This document shows, piece by piece, positions 1 through 11,346 of a DNA stretch of 64,000 nt (its first letter is position 1; the number at the start of each line of letters is the position of its first letter). The notes beneath the pieces are model-generated. The model was not told the DNA's origin. It worked only from the letters and a program-made list of their open reading frames with translations, and did no database searches. The stretch comes from Dendrobium chrysotoxum (lineage: Eukaryota; Streptophyta; Magnoliopsida; Asparagales; Orchidaceae). The position numbers and the translations under genes are program-made. The DNA lies in the NCBI GenBank assembly GCA_019925795.1, contig CM034313.1, forward strand, positions 25,966,932-26,030,931, read 5' to 3'.

Positions 1-1090
1 TGTTGATGGCGGCTAAGTGTGCTCCAATCCAGGCAATATCCTGGTTGTGCTACTGTTGCTGCTGAGCAGCATAGTCAGTAAAGCGCTGTAGGTCCTCAGC
101 GTGCCGCTGCTCCTGGGTAGCAACATAAGAATCGAATCTGGCCTCCCACTGATTAAAGCGCTGCACCAGATGGTCAAAAGGAGAAGTGATACGAAGGGGA
201 GCAGGTGTATCTGGTGCAGCAGGAATGGGAATAGCTTCTTCCTCTTCCTCCTCAACATCCGAGGCGGGCTCCGGATATAGTCGGGTACTGTGTAGGACAT
301 GGAATGAATTATTTGTGAAGAAGAAAGGAGGGACATTTGGAGGTTCTGGATACTGCAGGTCATATTTGGTTTCCAAGGCATATGCAATGATATGTCCTTA
401 GGCTAGATTGGGACGACGTCTATGACTCGGATCCCTAATAGTGGTAAGGTGCTCGATGTATCTGATAAGAAGGTCAGTGGCATTAAAGTCCCGGTGGGCC
501 AAGATGTAATATGTGGTCAGAGACAGTAATGGGGTGATGTGAATTCGATCCCCAGCCTTTGGGATGACGGAGGAACGAAGGACATGCTGAATGGTCCGTG
601 CATCCTTAAGAAGGGAAGTGCAAGTATTGTCATGGTAGGGTGTATTTATATTTCGAAGAAAGTGATTGGCGACACTCCAATCATAGTTAGGATCAATAAT
701 GAGGGAGAGTGGAAGGAGATGTATGGAAAAAACTGAAGAAATTGACTGTTTAAATAGAAATCGGTCATGGGCAGTGAGTTCCATAGGACGTTGATTCACA
801 TAGGAGCGGAGGGTGGAATAGTCAGCAAAAATAAGTAGATTTGTGAAGAAGACTTGAAGAAGTTCAATGCTAAATGGAAAGACGAGGGTAAGGATGAAAG
901 TGAGGGAGGTGTGTGCAAAAAGATCGAGAATAGGATAGGTAAGGGTGCGGGGGTTTACTATTTTTGACTGTGTGATCCCCACCTCACGATAGCGCTCGAA
1001 GGCAGCCTGATCGGCTGCATTGGGAAAGCGGGGATCAACATTCCCCCTAAGAGGAGCTCGCACCCTCTTTCCTAGAATGCTTCCCACCAT
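1..1090 (-). pseudogene. env-like / 'putative plant transposon protein' ORF of the Copia element
   Basis: The reading frame opens with ATG at 1088-1090 and runs off the left edge, interrupted only by TAA at 398-400 and TAG at 50-52. The N-terminal part carries an AAFERYREVGI stretch of the kind found in the 'putative plant transposon protein' domain, which often lies downstream of pol in SIRE and Athila elements. Past the first stop the same frame continues with a proline- and glutamate-rich stretch (around 240-330), then a Gln-rich stretch (CAG codons, one turned into TAG). No signal peptide or convincing membrane anchor is visible, so calling it an envelope is not justified. Its role is unknown. 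With only two stops in about 360 codons it is much better preserved than the RT of the same element. Confidence 0.65.
700..766. repeat. 67-bp direct repeat, copy 1
   Basis: This 67-bp segment inside the env-like ORF recurs without a mismatch at 1108-1174. Copy 1 continues the open reading frame on both sides, so it is the likely donor. Confidence 0.9.
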
Positions 1091-1107
1091 CCATTAGAAA
1101 GCTCAAG

Positions 1108-1174
1108 TGAGGGAGAGTGGAAGGAGATGTATGGAAAAAACTGAAGAAATTGACTGTTTAAATAGAAATCGGTC
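1108..1174. repeat. 67-bp direct repeat, copy 2
   Basis: An exact copy of 700-766, placed 408 bp away just upstream (on the minus strand) of the env-like start codon. It ends exactly where the palindrome array begins. Perfect identity implies a recent duplication or gene conversion. Confidence 0.9.
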
Positions 1175-1700
1175 GGATCATCCCATACGATCGCGAGATC
1201 GTCCAGGACGATATGAGCATTTATGACAGCCAGGATGATTGGCCAAAAAGGTGGTCAGATCATCCGGGACGATCAGAGATCATCCAGGATGATTAGACAC
1301 ATGTGATCGTCCCGAGGAGTCAAGCCGGACGATCGTTGACAAAAAGTATTATCTAGGATGATTAGGTGGATCATCTAGGACAATGTGCAATAAGTGTGAC
1401 GGATGGGCCGAATTCAAGTTGTCCAGCTGCTGACATGTGGATCATCCAGGACGATGAGGTGGATCATCCAGGATGATGACCAATAATTGGGTCAATCTCA
1501 GCCGTTCGATCAGATCAGGAAAAGATGGATCATATCGTCCAGGATAATGTAGGTATTGTCGAGGATGATCACCAATAATTGGTGTACTCAGCAGTATGAT
1601 CAGAGTGGAGGTGATCTGAATGGATAGTCCAGGATGATTTATGGATCGTCCAGGATGAAGAATATCATCCAGAACAATGTGGGGATCGTCCAGGACGATG
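1175..1700. repeat. Array of short palindromes, consensus ATCGTCCAGGACGAT, in the pol-env spacer
   Basis: About a dozen imperfect copies of a 15-nt near-perfect palindrome (7-bp arms around a central base) lie scattered here; clear copies are near 1441-1457 and 1684-1699. Variants mostly swap CG for TG or CA on either arm (ATCATCC, GGATGAT), as expected from decay of methylated CpG. The same motif fills part of this element's LTR at 9611-10286. Any function, such as a protein-binding site or RNA hairpin, is unproven. Confidence 0.85.
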
Positions 1701-3019
1701 TGAAGAAACCAAAAAAAGATGGAGGATGGAGATGAAAGATCAGGGATCCAAAAAAAAGACACAAATAGTAAAATAAAAAATAAAACCAAAGGGAATAAAA
1801 CTTGAAACGAGAACACTAAAATAACAATTTTTTTTATCAATCTACTCCAATAAATCAGAATTTTCCCTTGATTTTAAATCCAAAAACCAACAAGAAGACA
1901 ATTGACAGCGCTGAAATTCATAAAAAGTTAGAAAATCGAATTTCGTAACTCCCACCTCAGACACCTTATAGATGCAAATCCCTTTCAAAATAAAAAATCC
2001 AATTCATAAGAAAAAAAATTAGATTTGAAAAGAGATCCTTTCAAGCCTCATTCTAGAAAAATATCTGATATAATAGTGTTCCAAAGTAATAAATCAGAAA
2101 TCAAGATTTTCAAACTCAAGCTTTTGAAAATATGAAGTGGCGCACGGATTTTTCTAAGACATTTAGCGATCTGAAAGGGAAGAAAGCTTGATTTGGGCTC
2201 ATCTTGTGCCTCTTTTTCAATTTTTTTGGGGCTTTGCACATCTTTTAATTTTTGATACACTTTGTGTATCTTTTAGATTGGTGATATTTCACATCTTTTT
2301 CAGCTTTGGGCTTATTTTGTGCCTCTTTTTTAATTTATTTAGCGCACTGCGCATCTTTTGTAAATTTTCTCCCTCTCAAAGTCGTTAAAGGACCTCAGCT
2401 GTAAAATTATCTTCTAGACATAGGAGACGCTCTCCACAATGAGGAAGAGTAATTCACAAAATAAAAACCATACGTCGTATAATAAGTAAAATCACTTAGT
2501 TTAGAAAATCATAATAATGACTCAAGACTTTGAAAATACTATTCATATGAGATAGATTACTGTAGGAAGATAAAATAAATCTCTATTTTAAAAACTAATA
2601 TTTTAATTTTGAAGAAGATTTTTATCCAAAAGAAATAATACACCAGTAAAGGAGTTAGAGGAAGAGAAATAATCATCAATATTTCTTCCCTTTAACAGAT
2701 CCAGTGGAATCAGTCACTGCTTACCAGCTTCCAAATAAAAACAAGGTAAAACTCTCAGTCAGAAATTTAGTTTATCAGAAGTAGTGAGCAATGATCGGAT
2801 TTTGAAAAGCATAAAATAGTAAATAAAAGAGATGAACCAGTGAATAAAAATAGGTAGAAAATCACATCAAAATAAATACTCAAATCAAACTAATACCAAG
2901 GCTAAAATAAAAATCAGCAGAAAAAATAAATATAACAGAAAGCAAATAATCAAATCAAACAGCTAACTAACAGAACCAGAATGAAAAATAGACAAATCAG
3001 AAATCAGCAGTCATCAGAC
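1701..3019. other. AT-rich spacer between RNase H and env-like ORF
   Basis: No coding region can be supported. A hydrophobic frame around 1700-1840 is low-complexity AT-rich sequence. The spacer belongs to the Copia element by position, since it lies between the pol stop and the env-like ORF. Confidence 0.6.
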
Positions 3020-4493
3020 TCAAGCATTTATGTCAATCACACCTAATCTGGTCCTCAAGATGCTGAATGAGTCAAAGGCCAGTGGTTTAGTAAATATGTC
3101 AGCCAGCTGATTTTGAGTTGCTACATGATGTAGCTCAATGTCCCCTTTTGTAACATGGTCCCTAATGAAGTGATGCCTTATATCAATGTGTTTGGTCCTA
3201 GAATGTTGGATTGGATTCTTAGAGATGCAGATGGCACTAGTATTATCACACAGAACTGAAATTATGCCCACAGGTAATCCTAAATCTAAGACTTGTTGCT
3301 TCAACCAAAGAACTTGGGCCACATAACTCCCTAAGGCAATGTACTCAGCTTCAGCAATGAAAAGTACAACTGAGTTCTATTTTCTACTGGACGAGGAGAT
3401 TAAAGACTGTCCTATGAATTGATAAGTTCCAGAGGTGCTCTTTCTATCCACCCTACACCCTGTAAAGTCAGAATCAAAATATCCAATAATCTCAAAAGAG
3501 ATGTTATGCCTAGGGTACCATATTCCTAGGTTTGGGGTCCCTAAAAGATATCTAAGAATTCTCTTAACAGCAGTGAGGTGGGACTCTTTAGGATCAACCT
3601 AAAACCTAGCATAAAGACACACTAAACATGATATCAGGTCAGCTAGCAGTCAGGTAAAGCAGTGATCCAATTATTCCTCTTTACTTCTTCTGATCAATAA
3701 ATTTTCCACTTGAATCCTTATCTAACTGAACAGAGGAGCTCATGGGAGTGTTGATTAGCTTGGCTTTGTCCATCTCATATTTCTTCAAAATGTCCTTAGT
3801 GTATTTAGATTGATTTAGAAAGGTTCCATCATCCAATTACCTTATGCTAAACCCCAAAAAGTAGGATAATTCTCCCATCATACTCATCTCAAACTCCTTA
3901 CTCATTATTTTAGAAAACTCATCACATAAATATTTATCAGAAGATCCAAAAGTTATATCATTAACATAGATCTGGATAATGAGTAAGTCATCCCCTATTC
4001 TCCTCAGAAAAAGGGTGGTGTCTACGCTCCCCTTAACAAACTCTCTCTCTAACAGGAATGTGCTAAGCCTCTCATACCAAGCTCTGGGTGCCTATTTCAA
4101 TCCATATAAGGCCTTTTTCAATTTGTAAACATGATTTGGATATTGGGAACTCTCAAAATCTGGGGGTTGTTCTACAAAAATATTCTCTTTTATTACTCTA
4201 TTTAAAAAGGCACTCTTGACATCCATTTGAAACAGCTTAAATCCCTTATAACAGGCAAAGGCTAGTAGCACTCTAATGGCTTCCAATCTAGCTACAGGGG
4301 CAAAGATCTTCTCAAAATGAATCCCTTCAATCTGATTATACCCTTTAGCCACCAATCTTGCCTTATTCCTAACCACCACACCAGAATCATTCATCTTATT
4401 CTTAAAGACTCACTTGGTTCCTACAATACTTTGATTTCTAGGTCTTTCTACTAACTCCCAAACATCATTCCTTACAAATTGATTCAATTCTTC
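3020..4493 (-). pseudogene. Copia reverse transcriptase and RNase H (degenerate)
   Basis: RNA-templated DNA synthesis and RNA removal domains of the Copia polyprotein. The RT opens with NKARLVAKGYNQ and DVKSAFLN motifs (about 4090-4390), followed by KKALYGLK and a stop at about 4090. Past that, frames continue through a YVNDI active site near 3950-3970; the canonical motif is YVDD, so a catalytic Asp reads Asn here. RNase H ends with LCDNTSA, TKHIDIRHHF and QLADIFTKPL (about 3060-3260), and the ORF stops at 3020. Several stops and frameshifts fall between 3330 and 4090. The substitution plus stops mean this copy cannot transpose on its own. Confidence 0.85.
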
Positions 4494-5648
4494 TTACATA
4501 GACAACATCCAAAACTCATAAGAAAGGGCTTGATTGATGTTGGTGGGTTCAGTCATTGAGATAAAGGCAGAGTGGTTTACTTCCTTCCTAAGTCCATGCC
4601 TAGTCCTAACACCTTCAGAAGGGTCTCCTAAGATCAGTTCTTTAGGATGACTCGAAGAATATCTCCAATCTTTAGGCAGTATGGTTTGAGGTTCTACCCT
4701 TTCCTCCAGATTTGCATTTTCAACCCCTTGGGTAATCTCCTCTACCTCTTCATCTTCCTCAACTCTAGTCACCTTAGGATCAGATTCATCAAACACCACA
4801 TGAGTTGTCTCTTCCACCACCAAAGTCCTCTTATTGAACACCCTAAAGGATTTCCCCACACTAGAATAGCCTAAGAATACTCCTTCATCAGATTTGGGGT
4901 CAAACTTTCCTAAGGATGATTTCTCGTTATTTAGAATGAAAACCTTACAGCCAAAGACATGAAGGTGGGACAGGTTTGGAGTTCTACCCTTAATGATCTC
5001 ATAAGATGTTTTGTTCAGCTTTGATCTAACATTCACCCTATTCAGCACATAACAGGCAGTGTTCACCGCTTCAGCCCAAAAGTATTTTGGAAGTGAATAC
5101 TCAGCAAATATGGCTCTAGCTGCTTCCACTAAGGTCCTATTCTTCCTTTCAGCTATCCCGTTCTACTGAGGGGTCCTAGGAGCTAAAAAATTATGACTAA
5201 TCCCTTGCTCCTCACAGAAACTTTCAAACTTCACATTTTTAAACTCTCCACCATGATCACTATAAATAGTCAAGATCTCACAACCTAACTTCCTCTGAAT
5301 CCAAGTGGAGAAGGACTTAAATTCATCAAATGACTCAGATTTATATGATAGAAATTTAATCCAAGTGAACCTCGAGTAGTCATCAACAATCACAAAACCA
5401 TAGACTTTCCCCCCTAAGCTGGCAGTGTTAATGGGTCCAAAGAGATCCATGTGAAGGACTTCTAAAGGTCTAGAGGTGCTAATGTCCTTAACAGAGTGAA
5501 AGGAGGACTGGACTTGCTTCCCTAACTGACAGGCATCACACAAGTGGTCCTTAGTGAACTTAAGCTTGGGCACACCTTTAACTAAGTCTTTTTGGGTGAC
5601 TCTCCTAAGGGTTTTCATACTGCCATGACACAATCTCCTATGATACAA
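4494..5648 (-). pseudogene. Copia integrase (core plus C-terminal region)
   Basis: Inserts element cDNA into chromosomes. The frame opens in the zinc-binding region (HRRLCH, CDACQLGK, about 5500-5640). It then shows the catalytic core with HMDLFGP, DDYSRFTW and SDHGGEF, and the Glu region FCEEQGI (about 5200-5250). A TAG at 5163-5165 replaces the usual second Gln of PQQNG; the frame resumes at once with NGIAERKNRTL and continues to 4494. The C-terminal part has the typical VFGCK and GVFLGYS motifs of Copia integrases. Apart from this TAG the domain is well kept. It connects downstream to the RT block. Confidence 0.85.
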
Positions 5649-7060
5649 CTAAGACTCATCAATAGCAGTTTTTAAGCAAATTGAATTTTCAGCTTTAATG
5701 CAACTTACATCCAGCTTGTAGACATTATTGATTCTTTGTCCCTGCAAAATAATTTTGTCATTTAAGCTTAAAATACAGCCAGTGTGTAGGAATTTGATAA
5801 TATATCCTTTGTCACAAAGTTGACTGATGCTCAGCAAGTTGTGTTTTAGTCCATCTACAAGCAAAACATTGTCAATCATAAAATTCTTTGAATCACCAAT
5901 TATACCTGAACCTACCACCTTCCTGGTGGTGTTATCTCCAAGTGTAACCTTGCCTCCAGCCCTGGCCTCCAGTGAAATGAACTGATTTGCATCTCTAGTC
6001 ATGTATCTTAAACATCCGCTGTCTAGGTACCACATGCTCTCACGAGGTCTTGTGTGAGAGCACACCTACAAAATCATCAAACGTTTGATTTAAGACATTA
6101 TTGATTCTTTGTCCCTGCAAAATAATTTTATCATTTAAGCTTAAAATACAGCCAGTTGGCAGGAATTTGATAATGTATCCTTTGTCACAAAGTTGACTGA
6201 TGCTCAGCAAGTTGTGTTTCAGTCCATCTACAAGCAAAACATTGTCAATCATAAAATTCTTTGAATCACCAATTATACCTGAACCTACCACCTTCCTGGT
6301 GGTGTTATCTCTAAGTGTAACCTTGCCTCCAGCCCTGGCCTCCAGTGAAATGAACTAATTTGCATCTCCAGTCATGTGTCTTGAACATCCGCTGTCTAGG
6401 TACCACATGCTCTCACGAGGTATTGTGTGAGAGCACACCTACAAAGGTCTAGAGGTGCTAATGTCCTTAACAGAGTGAAAGGAGGACTGGACTTGCTTCC
6501 CTAACTAACAGGCATCACACAAGTGGTCCTTAGTGAACTTAAGCTTGGGCACACCTTTAACTAAGTCTTTTTGGGTGACTCTCCTAAGGGTTTTCATACT
6601 GGCATGACACAATCTCCTATGACACAACCAAGACTCATCAGTAGCAATTTTTAAGCAAATTAAATTTTCAGCTTTAATGCAACTTACATCCAGCTTGTAG
6701 ACATTATTGATTCTTTGTCCCTGCAAAATAATTTTGTCATTTAAGCTTAAAATACAGTCAGTGGGCAGGAATTTGATAATGTATCCTTTGTCACAAAGTT
6801 GACTGATGCTCAGCAAGTTGTGTTTCAGTCCATCTACAAGCAAAACATTGTCAATCATAAAATTCTTTGAATCACCAATTATACCTGAACCTACCACCTT
6901 CCTGGTGGTGTTATCTCCAAGTGTAACCTTGCCTCCAGCCCTGGCCTCCAGCAAAATGAACTGATTTGCATCTCCAGTCATGTGTCTTGAACATCCGCTG
7001 TCTAGGTACCACATGCTCTCACGAGGTCTTGTGTGAGAGCACTCCTATAAAATCATCAAA
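5465..7060 (-). repeat. Triplicated protease / GAG-pre-integrase segment of Copia pol
   Basis: The aspartic protease start (MWYLDSGC, then HMTG) appears three times on the minus strand: near 7014, near 6400 and near 6035. Each is followed by the same KVTLGDNTTRKVVGSG and LLSISQLCDKGY stretches. The copies nearest 7014 and 6035 are long, reaching the integrase zinc-binding region; the middle one (about 6090-6446) is truncated. A shared landmark (acattattgattctttg) falls at 5722, 6095 and 6701, giving offsets of 373 and 606 bp. The 5' copy retains DSGCSRHMTG; the 3' copy reads DSGCLRYMTR. Unequal exchange or template switching is the likely cause. Confidence 0.9.
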
Positions 7061-7230
7061 CGTCTGATTTAAGAACCCAAACAGGTTTGGGTTCCTTCTT
7101 ATGAAAAGAAGAATGTAATGCATATATGTTGTGCTGTGAAACAGGCAATTTGGGCCTCCACACCTAATGTGTACTACGGTGAACAGTGTATGTGTGTGAA
7201 ATATGCCCTAACATGTCACAGGAAAAATAT

Positions 7231-8820
7231 CTAACACCAGGAAATGTTAACTAATCTACGTGGTTGATAGTGCCTCTTCCTAGGTTTGTATGAAACAAAC
7301 TTTGATGATTTTGAACCATATTCTATAAAAGCTAGAGGTGCATAAAACTGTGCAAACGTAGGAGGTGTTTCATGTTTCTCAAAAGCATAGATCTTAACTT
7401 TCAAAATTTTATTTTCTTTCTTTAAACTTGCAATTTTAAATTTCAAAGCACCATTACTACTCTCCACTTTACATGTGAGATTGTCTAATTCTTTGAAAGC
7501 TTTCTCTAAATTAACATGCGTGGTTTTCAATAAATCATGCTCAGTAGTAAGATCAGAATATTTTTTGTTCAATTCATCAAACTCATCAAGTAAAGACATG
7601 TGATTGCAAAATTCAAAAGTTCTAGTTTCAGGCTAGCATGAGTTTTCTTAAGCTTCCTATACGATGCATGAATTTTTTTTAAATATTTTAAATAATTGAT
7701 CGTAAGTAAGCTCACATACCTCTTCCTAGTCAGACTGACCAGGGTGATCATCAGCCATCAGATACAAGTTTGTTTCCTCCTCTTCAGCTTCAGTCTCAGA
7801 AGAGTCGGATGCAGAATCTGCCCAGAATGCCTTCTGAATCCGCTTCTTGTCCTTCCTGAACTTGTGTTTCTCCTCACCCTTCTTCTTTCATGGGTGAGCT
7901 TTAAGTGTAGGACAATCAGCCTTAATGTGTCCAAGCTTCCTGCATTCAAAACAGATAGTTTTAGATGAACCTTTAAAATTTTTGCTGGACTTACCCTTGT
8001 TCCCCTTTTGAAAGTTCTTATGTTTCTTCCTTAGAAAGCTTTTGAATTACCTAGTGATCAAGGCAACGTCATCGCTATCAGACCCGGAAGAACTAGTATC
8101 ACTCTCGTTGGCCTTTAGTGCCACTATTTTCTCCTTCTTCTTCTCACCTGCATCAAGCTGTCTTTGGTTCACCCCTTGCTCATAAGCAATGAGTGATCCA
8201 AGTAAGCTATCAATAGAGTAAGTATTCAAATCTTTAGATTCATTAATTGCAGTTATCTTAGCATCATAAGAAGAAGGCACACATCTAAGAATTTTATTCA
8301 CTCTTTCATAGTTTGTAAGTTCTCTACCTAAGGCATGCAAAGAGATGATAATTTGAGTGAACCTTGTATACATTTCAGAAATGATTTCAGTAGGTTTCAT
8401 GCGAAAAAGTTCATAGTCATGAAGCAAAATGTTTAACCTAGACTGTTTGACTTTAGTTGTACCTTCATAAGTTATGCACAATCTATCCCAAATCTCTTTT
8501 CCAGTTGTACAAGTTGAAACACGCATGTAATCCTCAGATTTTAAAGCACAGAAAAAATAGTTCAAATATTTGGCATTTAATTGTGCTAAGTCACGATCAT
8601 CAAAAGTCCAGTCAGTAAAGGGCAGTTCAGTTTTCACATTGTTAATAATTCTAAAAGGTGGTTCGTATCCATCCTTAACAAGCATCCACATACGATAATC
8701 AATTGATTAAAGAAAAGTGGACATGTGAGTTTTCTAAAAATCAAAAGAAATGTTATCAAATAATGGCGGTCGTATAATTGAATAACCTTCAACAGTATTA
8801 CGATTACCAAAGTTAGCCAT
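7231..8820 (-). pseudogene. Copia gag polyprotein region with zinc knuckle
   Basis: Capsid and nucleocapsid part of the element. ATG at 8818-8820 (MANFGNRNTVEGYSI) lies about 40 bp past the primer site. Stops interrupt at codons 29 and 38, then an open stretch from 8691 to 8047 carries the UBN2-type gag core (EIWDRL, SRLNILLHDYELFRM). A zinc knuckle CFECRKLGHIKADC (CX2CX4HX4C) sits at about 7912-7953, intact, in a frame reached after a stop. A coiled-coil-like Lys/Glu/Leu-rich stretch follows (7231-7599). At least four stops or frameshifts divide the region. Confidence 0.85.
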
Positions 8821-8862
8821 GGATCAAATTCAAAAGTTTTTCAAAACTAGATTTTATGAATT

Positions 8863-8876
8863 CCACTCTAATACCA
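8863..8876 (-). other. Primer binding site, tRNA-iMet type
   Basis: On the minus strand the site reads TGGTATTAGAGTGG, close to the TGGTATCAGAGC complement of initiator tRNA-Met used by most plant Copia elements. It begins two bases after the LTR end. Confidence 0.8.
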
Positions 8877-8878
8877 CT

Positions 8879-10536
8879 TGAAAGTTCGATAGGGATGTTA
8901 AGCCCTGATGAACTAGTCCCGAGGCTAACCAAGAGGGGGGTGAATTGGTTATTTAAAAATTCGAGAGCAACAATAAAAATCTTTTTTATGATATGCAGCG
9001 AAAATAAGTAAATACTCAAACGTAAAGATTAAACACAAATTTCACCCAAGCAGATAATCACAGAAAACTAAAGTGCATAAAGTAATCAGAAAGAACACAC
9101 CAGATTTTTATAGTGGTTCAGTCAACTTGACCTACATCCACTCCCTGGAGCCTCCCCTTCGGGTATTGCATTAACTCAAAGTGTGTCTCCTTTTTCTCCC
9201 ACAGCAAGGCTGAGAAGCCTGTATAAAAAACTCCTTTCCATCGACACGGTAAGGCAGAGAACCTAACCTCCTTTTGCTTCCTCCTGAAGCAGGTAGAGAA
9301 CCTCGGACTCCTTTTTCTTCCTCTTGAAGCTGGCAGAGAACCCCGGATCTCCTTGCGAACGATCCTCTCACAAAGAATACCAATACGACAAAAGACGACG
9401 AGCGGAGAAGATGACTCTGATCCTTGCTTGGAGCAACCTTCGTGAACCCCTCACGAACTCCCCCTCACAAGATTCTCTCTCTCTCTCCCAAACTCTATCT
9501 CTTTAGGATTTCTCTGGAAAGGAAAGTGGTAAAAGATTTTTCTTGTTCGAAGAAAAATATTTTTTATAGGATGGCTCAAAATTTGCCATAAATCCCAACT
9601 GGTCGGCCTAGATCGTTCAGGACGATCGATAGATCATCCTGTACGATCAGTTCAAAATCAGCTGTTTCAGCCTGGACGATCTGGCTCTTCTAGACGATCA
9701 GTGGAAAAAGTTGTTCTGATCGTCCTGTATGATTCTACGATCATCCGGGACGATTAGTGTAAATTCAGGAATATCGTCCAGAAGACAGCTCGGATCGTCC
9801 AGAGAAAATTGTGTTGGACGACCAAAAAATGACTTGATTGTCCAGGACGATACGGGTATCGTCCTGTACTATTAGTTCAAAAAGTGCTAAAATCATCCTA
9901 ATCACCGCTCTGGACATACTACTGAAATGCACTAGACGATCATGATCGTCCGGGACGATCCTGCGATCGTCTAGGATGATATGATCATATTAATCAAATT
10001 TTAATTACTTTTCTTAATTACCAGATTAATTTAGGCATGATTGTACTAAATCGTTCAGGACGATACACGTATCGTCCGGGACGATCAGACCAAATATCTT
10101 AAAATAAAAATTTGCCTAACTTGATCTGGCGGCTGAGAATTTCTGATTTGAGCCTATCATCCTGGACGATGTCTGGATCGTCCAAGATGATCTGCTTAAT
10201 CAGACACACTTAACTTGGTCGCCCTAATTAGGATTTCTGTTTTTACTTGATCGTCCAGGACGATGTGAATATCATCCAGGACGATTTGAACAAAAATTGA
10301 ACAGAAACTCTAATTCACTCAAGCTCTCCCCCTGAGTGTGTGTGTGCAAGGTTACTTAGCTAGGGGATCAGTTACATTATAATTGACTCAAGAAAAAGAA
10401 AATAGTATATTTGGACACACTTGGACCCGATCTTGAGTTAGCTTGAGTTGCTCTTGATCTTTTGTACCTGAAATGGGTTAGCCAAGCAAAACACACTAGA
10501 AATATTTTTGTCATCATCAAAACCAGATTTGCAACA
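8879..10536 (-). repeat. 5' LTR of the Copia element
   Basis: On the minus strand it starts TGTTGCAAATCTGG at 10536 and ends CTTTCA at 8879, two bases before the primer site, giving the expected TG...CA ends and 1658 bp. The low-coordinate part carries the aaccaagaggggggtgaa stretch seen in many plant SIRE-type LTRs. The partner LTR lies outside the window, so divergence and insertion age cannot be estimated. The high-coordinate flank after 10536 is ctaaa, which would be the target duplication if present at the other end. Confidence 0.75.
9611..10286. repeat. Array of ATCGTCCAGGACGAT palindromes inside the LTR
   Basis: Fifteen or so palindromic copies, several in tight pairs separated by 4-10 bp (for example around 9611-9650, 9940-9980 and 10050-10090). 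They vary by CG to TG/CA changes and by centre base (CAGG, CTGG, CGGG). The motif matches the array at 1175-1700 in the same element. Confidence 0.85.
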
Positions 10537-11264
10537 CTAAATACTTAAAATGAAATCTATCATCTAAAAAAAACTAAAAACTAAAAACCATTCACCTCTT
10601 GCAACCATTTTTTGGGGGTAATAAATTTAAAATTAATCTCAGCTCACAAAGAGCAAACGTCATGTCGGTTGTATCATTAAGATTCATCCTTAAATAGTCT
10701 CTTGCTAGCAAGGACGTGGCACGTGCCCTCTGATCGAGTGGTTTTGCCAAAAAATGGCACCTTTATATTACTAAAAGGGCCAAAACCCATATGTTCCCTA
10801 ACAGCTTCAAACCCTTGAGTAATGAATCATATGGTATATTCGATAGGCATGAAGCCCCATGTCAACTAAGGTGAATTCAGATCCATCCGCTTAGACAAAC
10901 ATCAACCCAGGTCTACTAAGTAAAAATTCATCCGGAACCTAAGCTTGTTAAAACTCTCTACCATCTCAAACAAGAAATGAGAGTGCGGAGAGGACAGGGT
11001 GCGCGAGAATTTTTGGAGCCCACAAAAAGATATATTGCTAAAACGGCATGACCAACAGAAGTGTTTTATAAAGTGGTTATTTGCCAAATGTTGGAAAAAG
11101 AAAGACTTTTAATAAGAGCTAAAATGGTTCTTTATTATTATTTTTTTGAACGTTCAAAGCTACTTAAATTACTTAGTTTAGGTTGGAACAAGTTCATGTC
11201 GATGGTATCTAATTAGTTTCTGTTAAAAATTGTTCAATTTAACTTACATCTTTTATCATTAGAT

Positions 11265-11266
<2 letters not shown>
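10537..11266. other. Non-coding flank, nothing recognised
   Basis: No ORF, RNA gene or element terminus could be supported between the Copia LTR and the CT microsatellite. Confidence 0.5.

Positions 11267-11344
<78 letters not shown>
11267..11344. repeat. (CT)n microsatellite
   Basis: About 78 bp of near-perfect CT repeats, broken by one CCCC run near 11313, followed shortly by a short GA run around 11355. Confidence 0.97.

Positions 11345-11346
<2 letters not shown>

Larger units (their letters stand above)
1..10536 (-). mobile_element. SIRE-type Ty1/Copia LTR retrotransposon, 3' part beyond window edge
   Basis: Reading on the minus strand from 10536 downwards, the order is LTR, tRNA-Met primer site, gag with a zinc knuckle, protease, GAG-pre-integrase, integrase, reverse transcriptase, RNase H and a long spacer. 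Last comes an env-like/plant-transposon-protein ORF. The Copia order (integrase before RT) and the extra ORF after RNase H fit the SIRE/Maximus lineage. The 3' LTR is not seen and should lie left of position 1. Every coding block is broken by stops, and the RT active site is altered, so this copy is inactive. Lineage assignment is inference from motifs and layout. Confidence 0.85.

Noticed and set aside
1442..1840. Membrane protein ORF (minus strand)
   Set aside because: The hydrophobic residues come from AT-rich sequence and the rest simply translates the palindrome array.
4647..4874. Plus-strand ORF
   Set aside because: Antisense shadow of the Copia integrase frame.
9611..10286. CRISPR-like or phage operator array
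   Set aside because: Palindromes lie inside a plant LTR with variable spacing; this is a retrotransposon feature.
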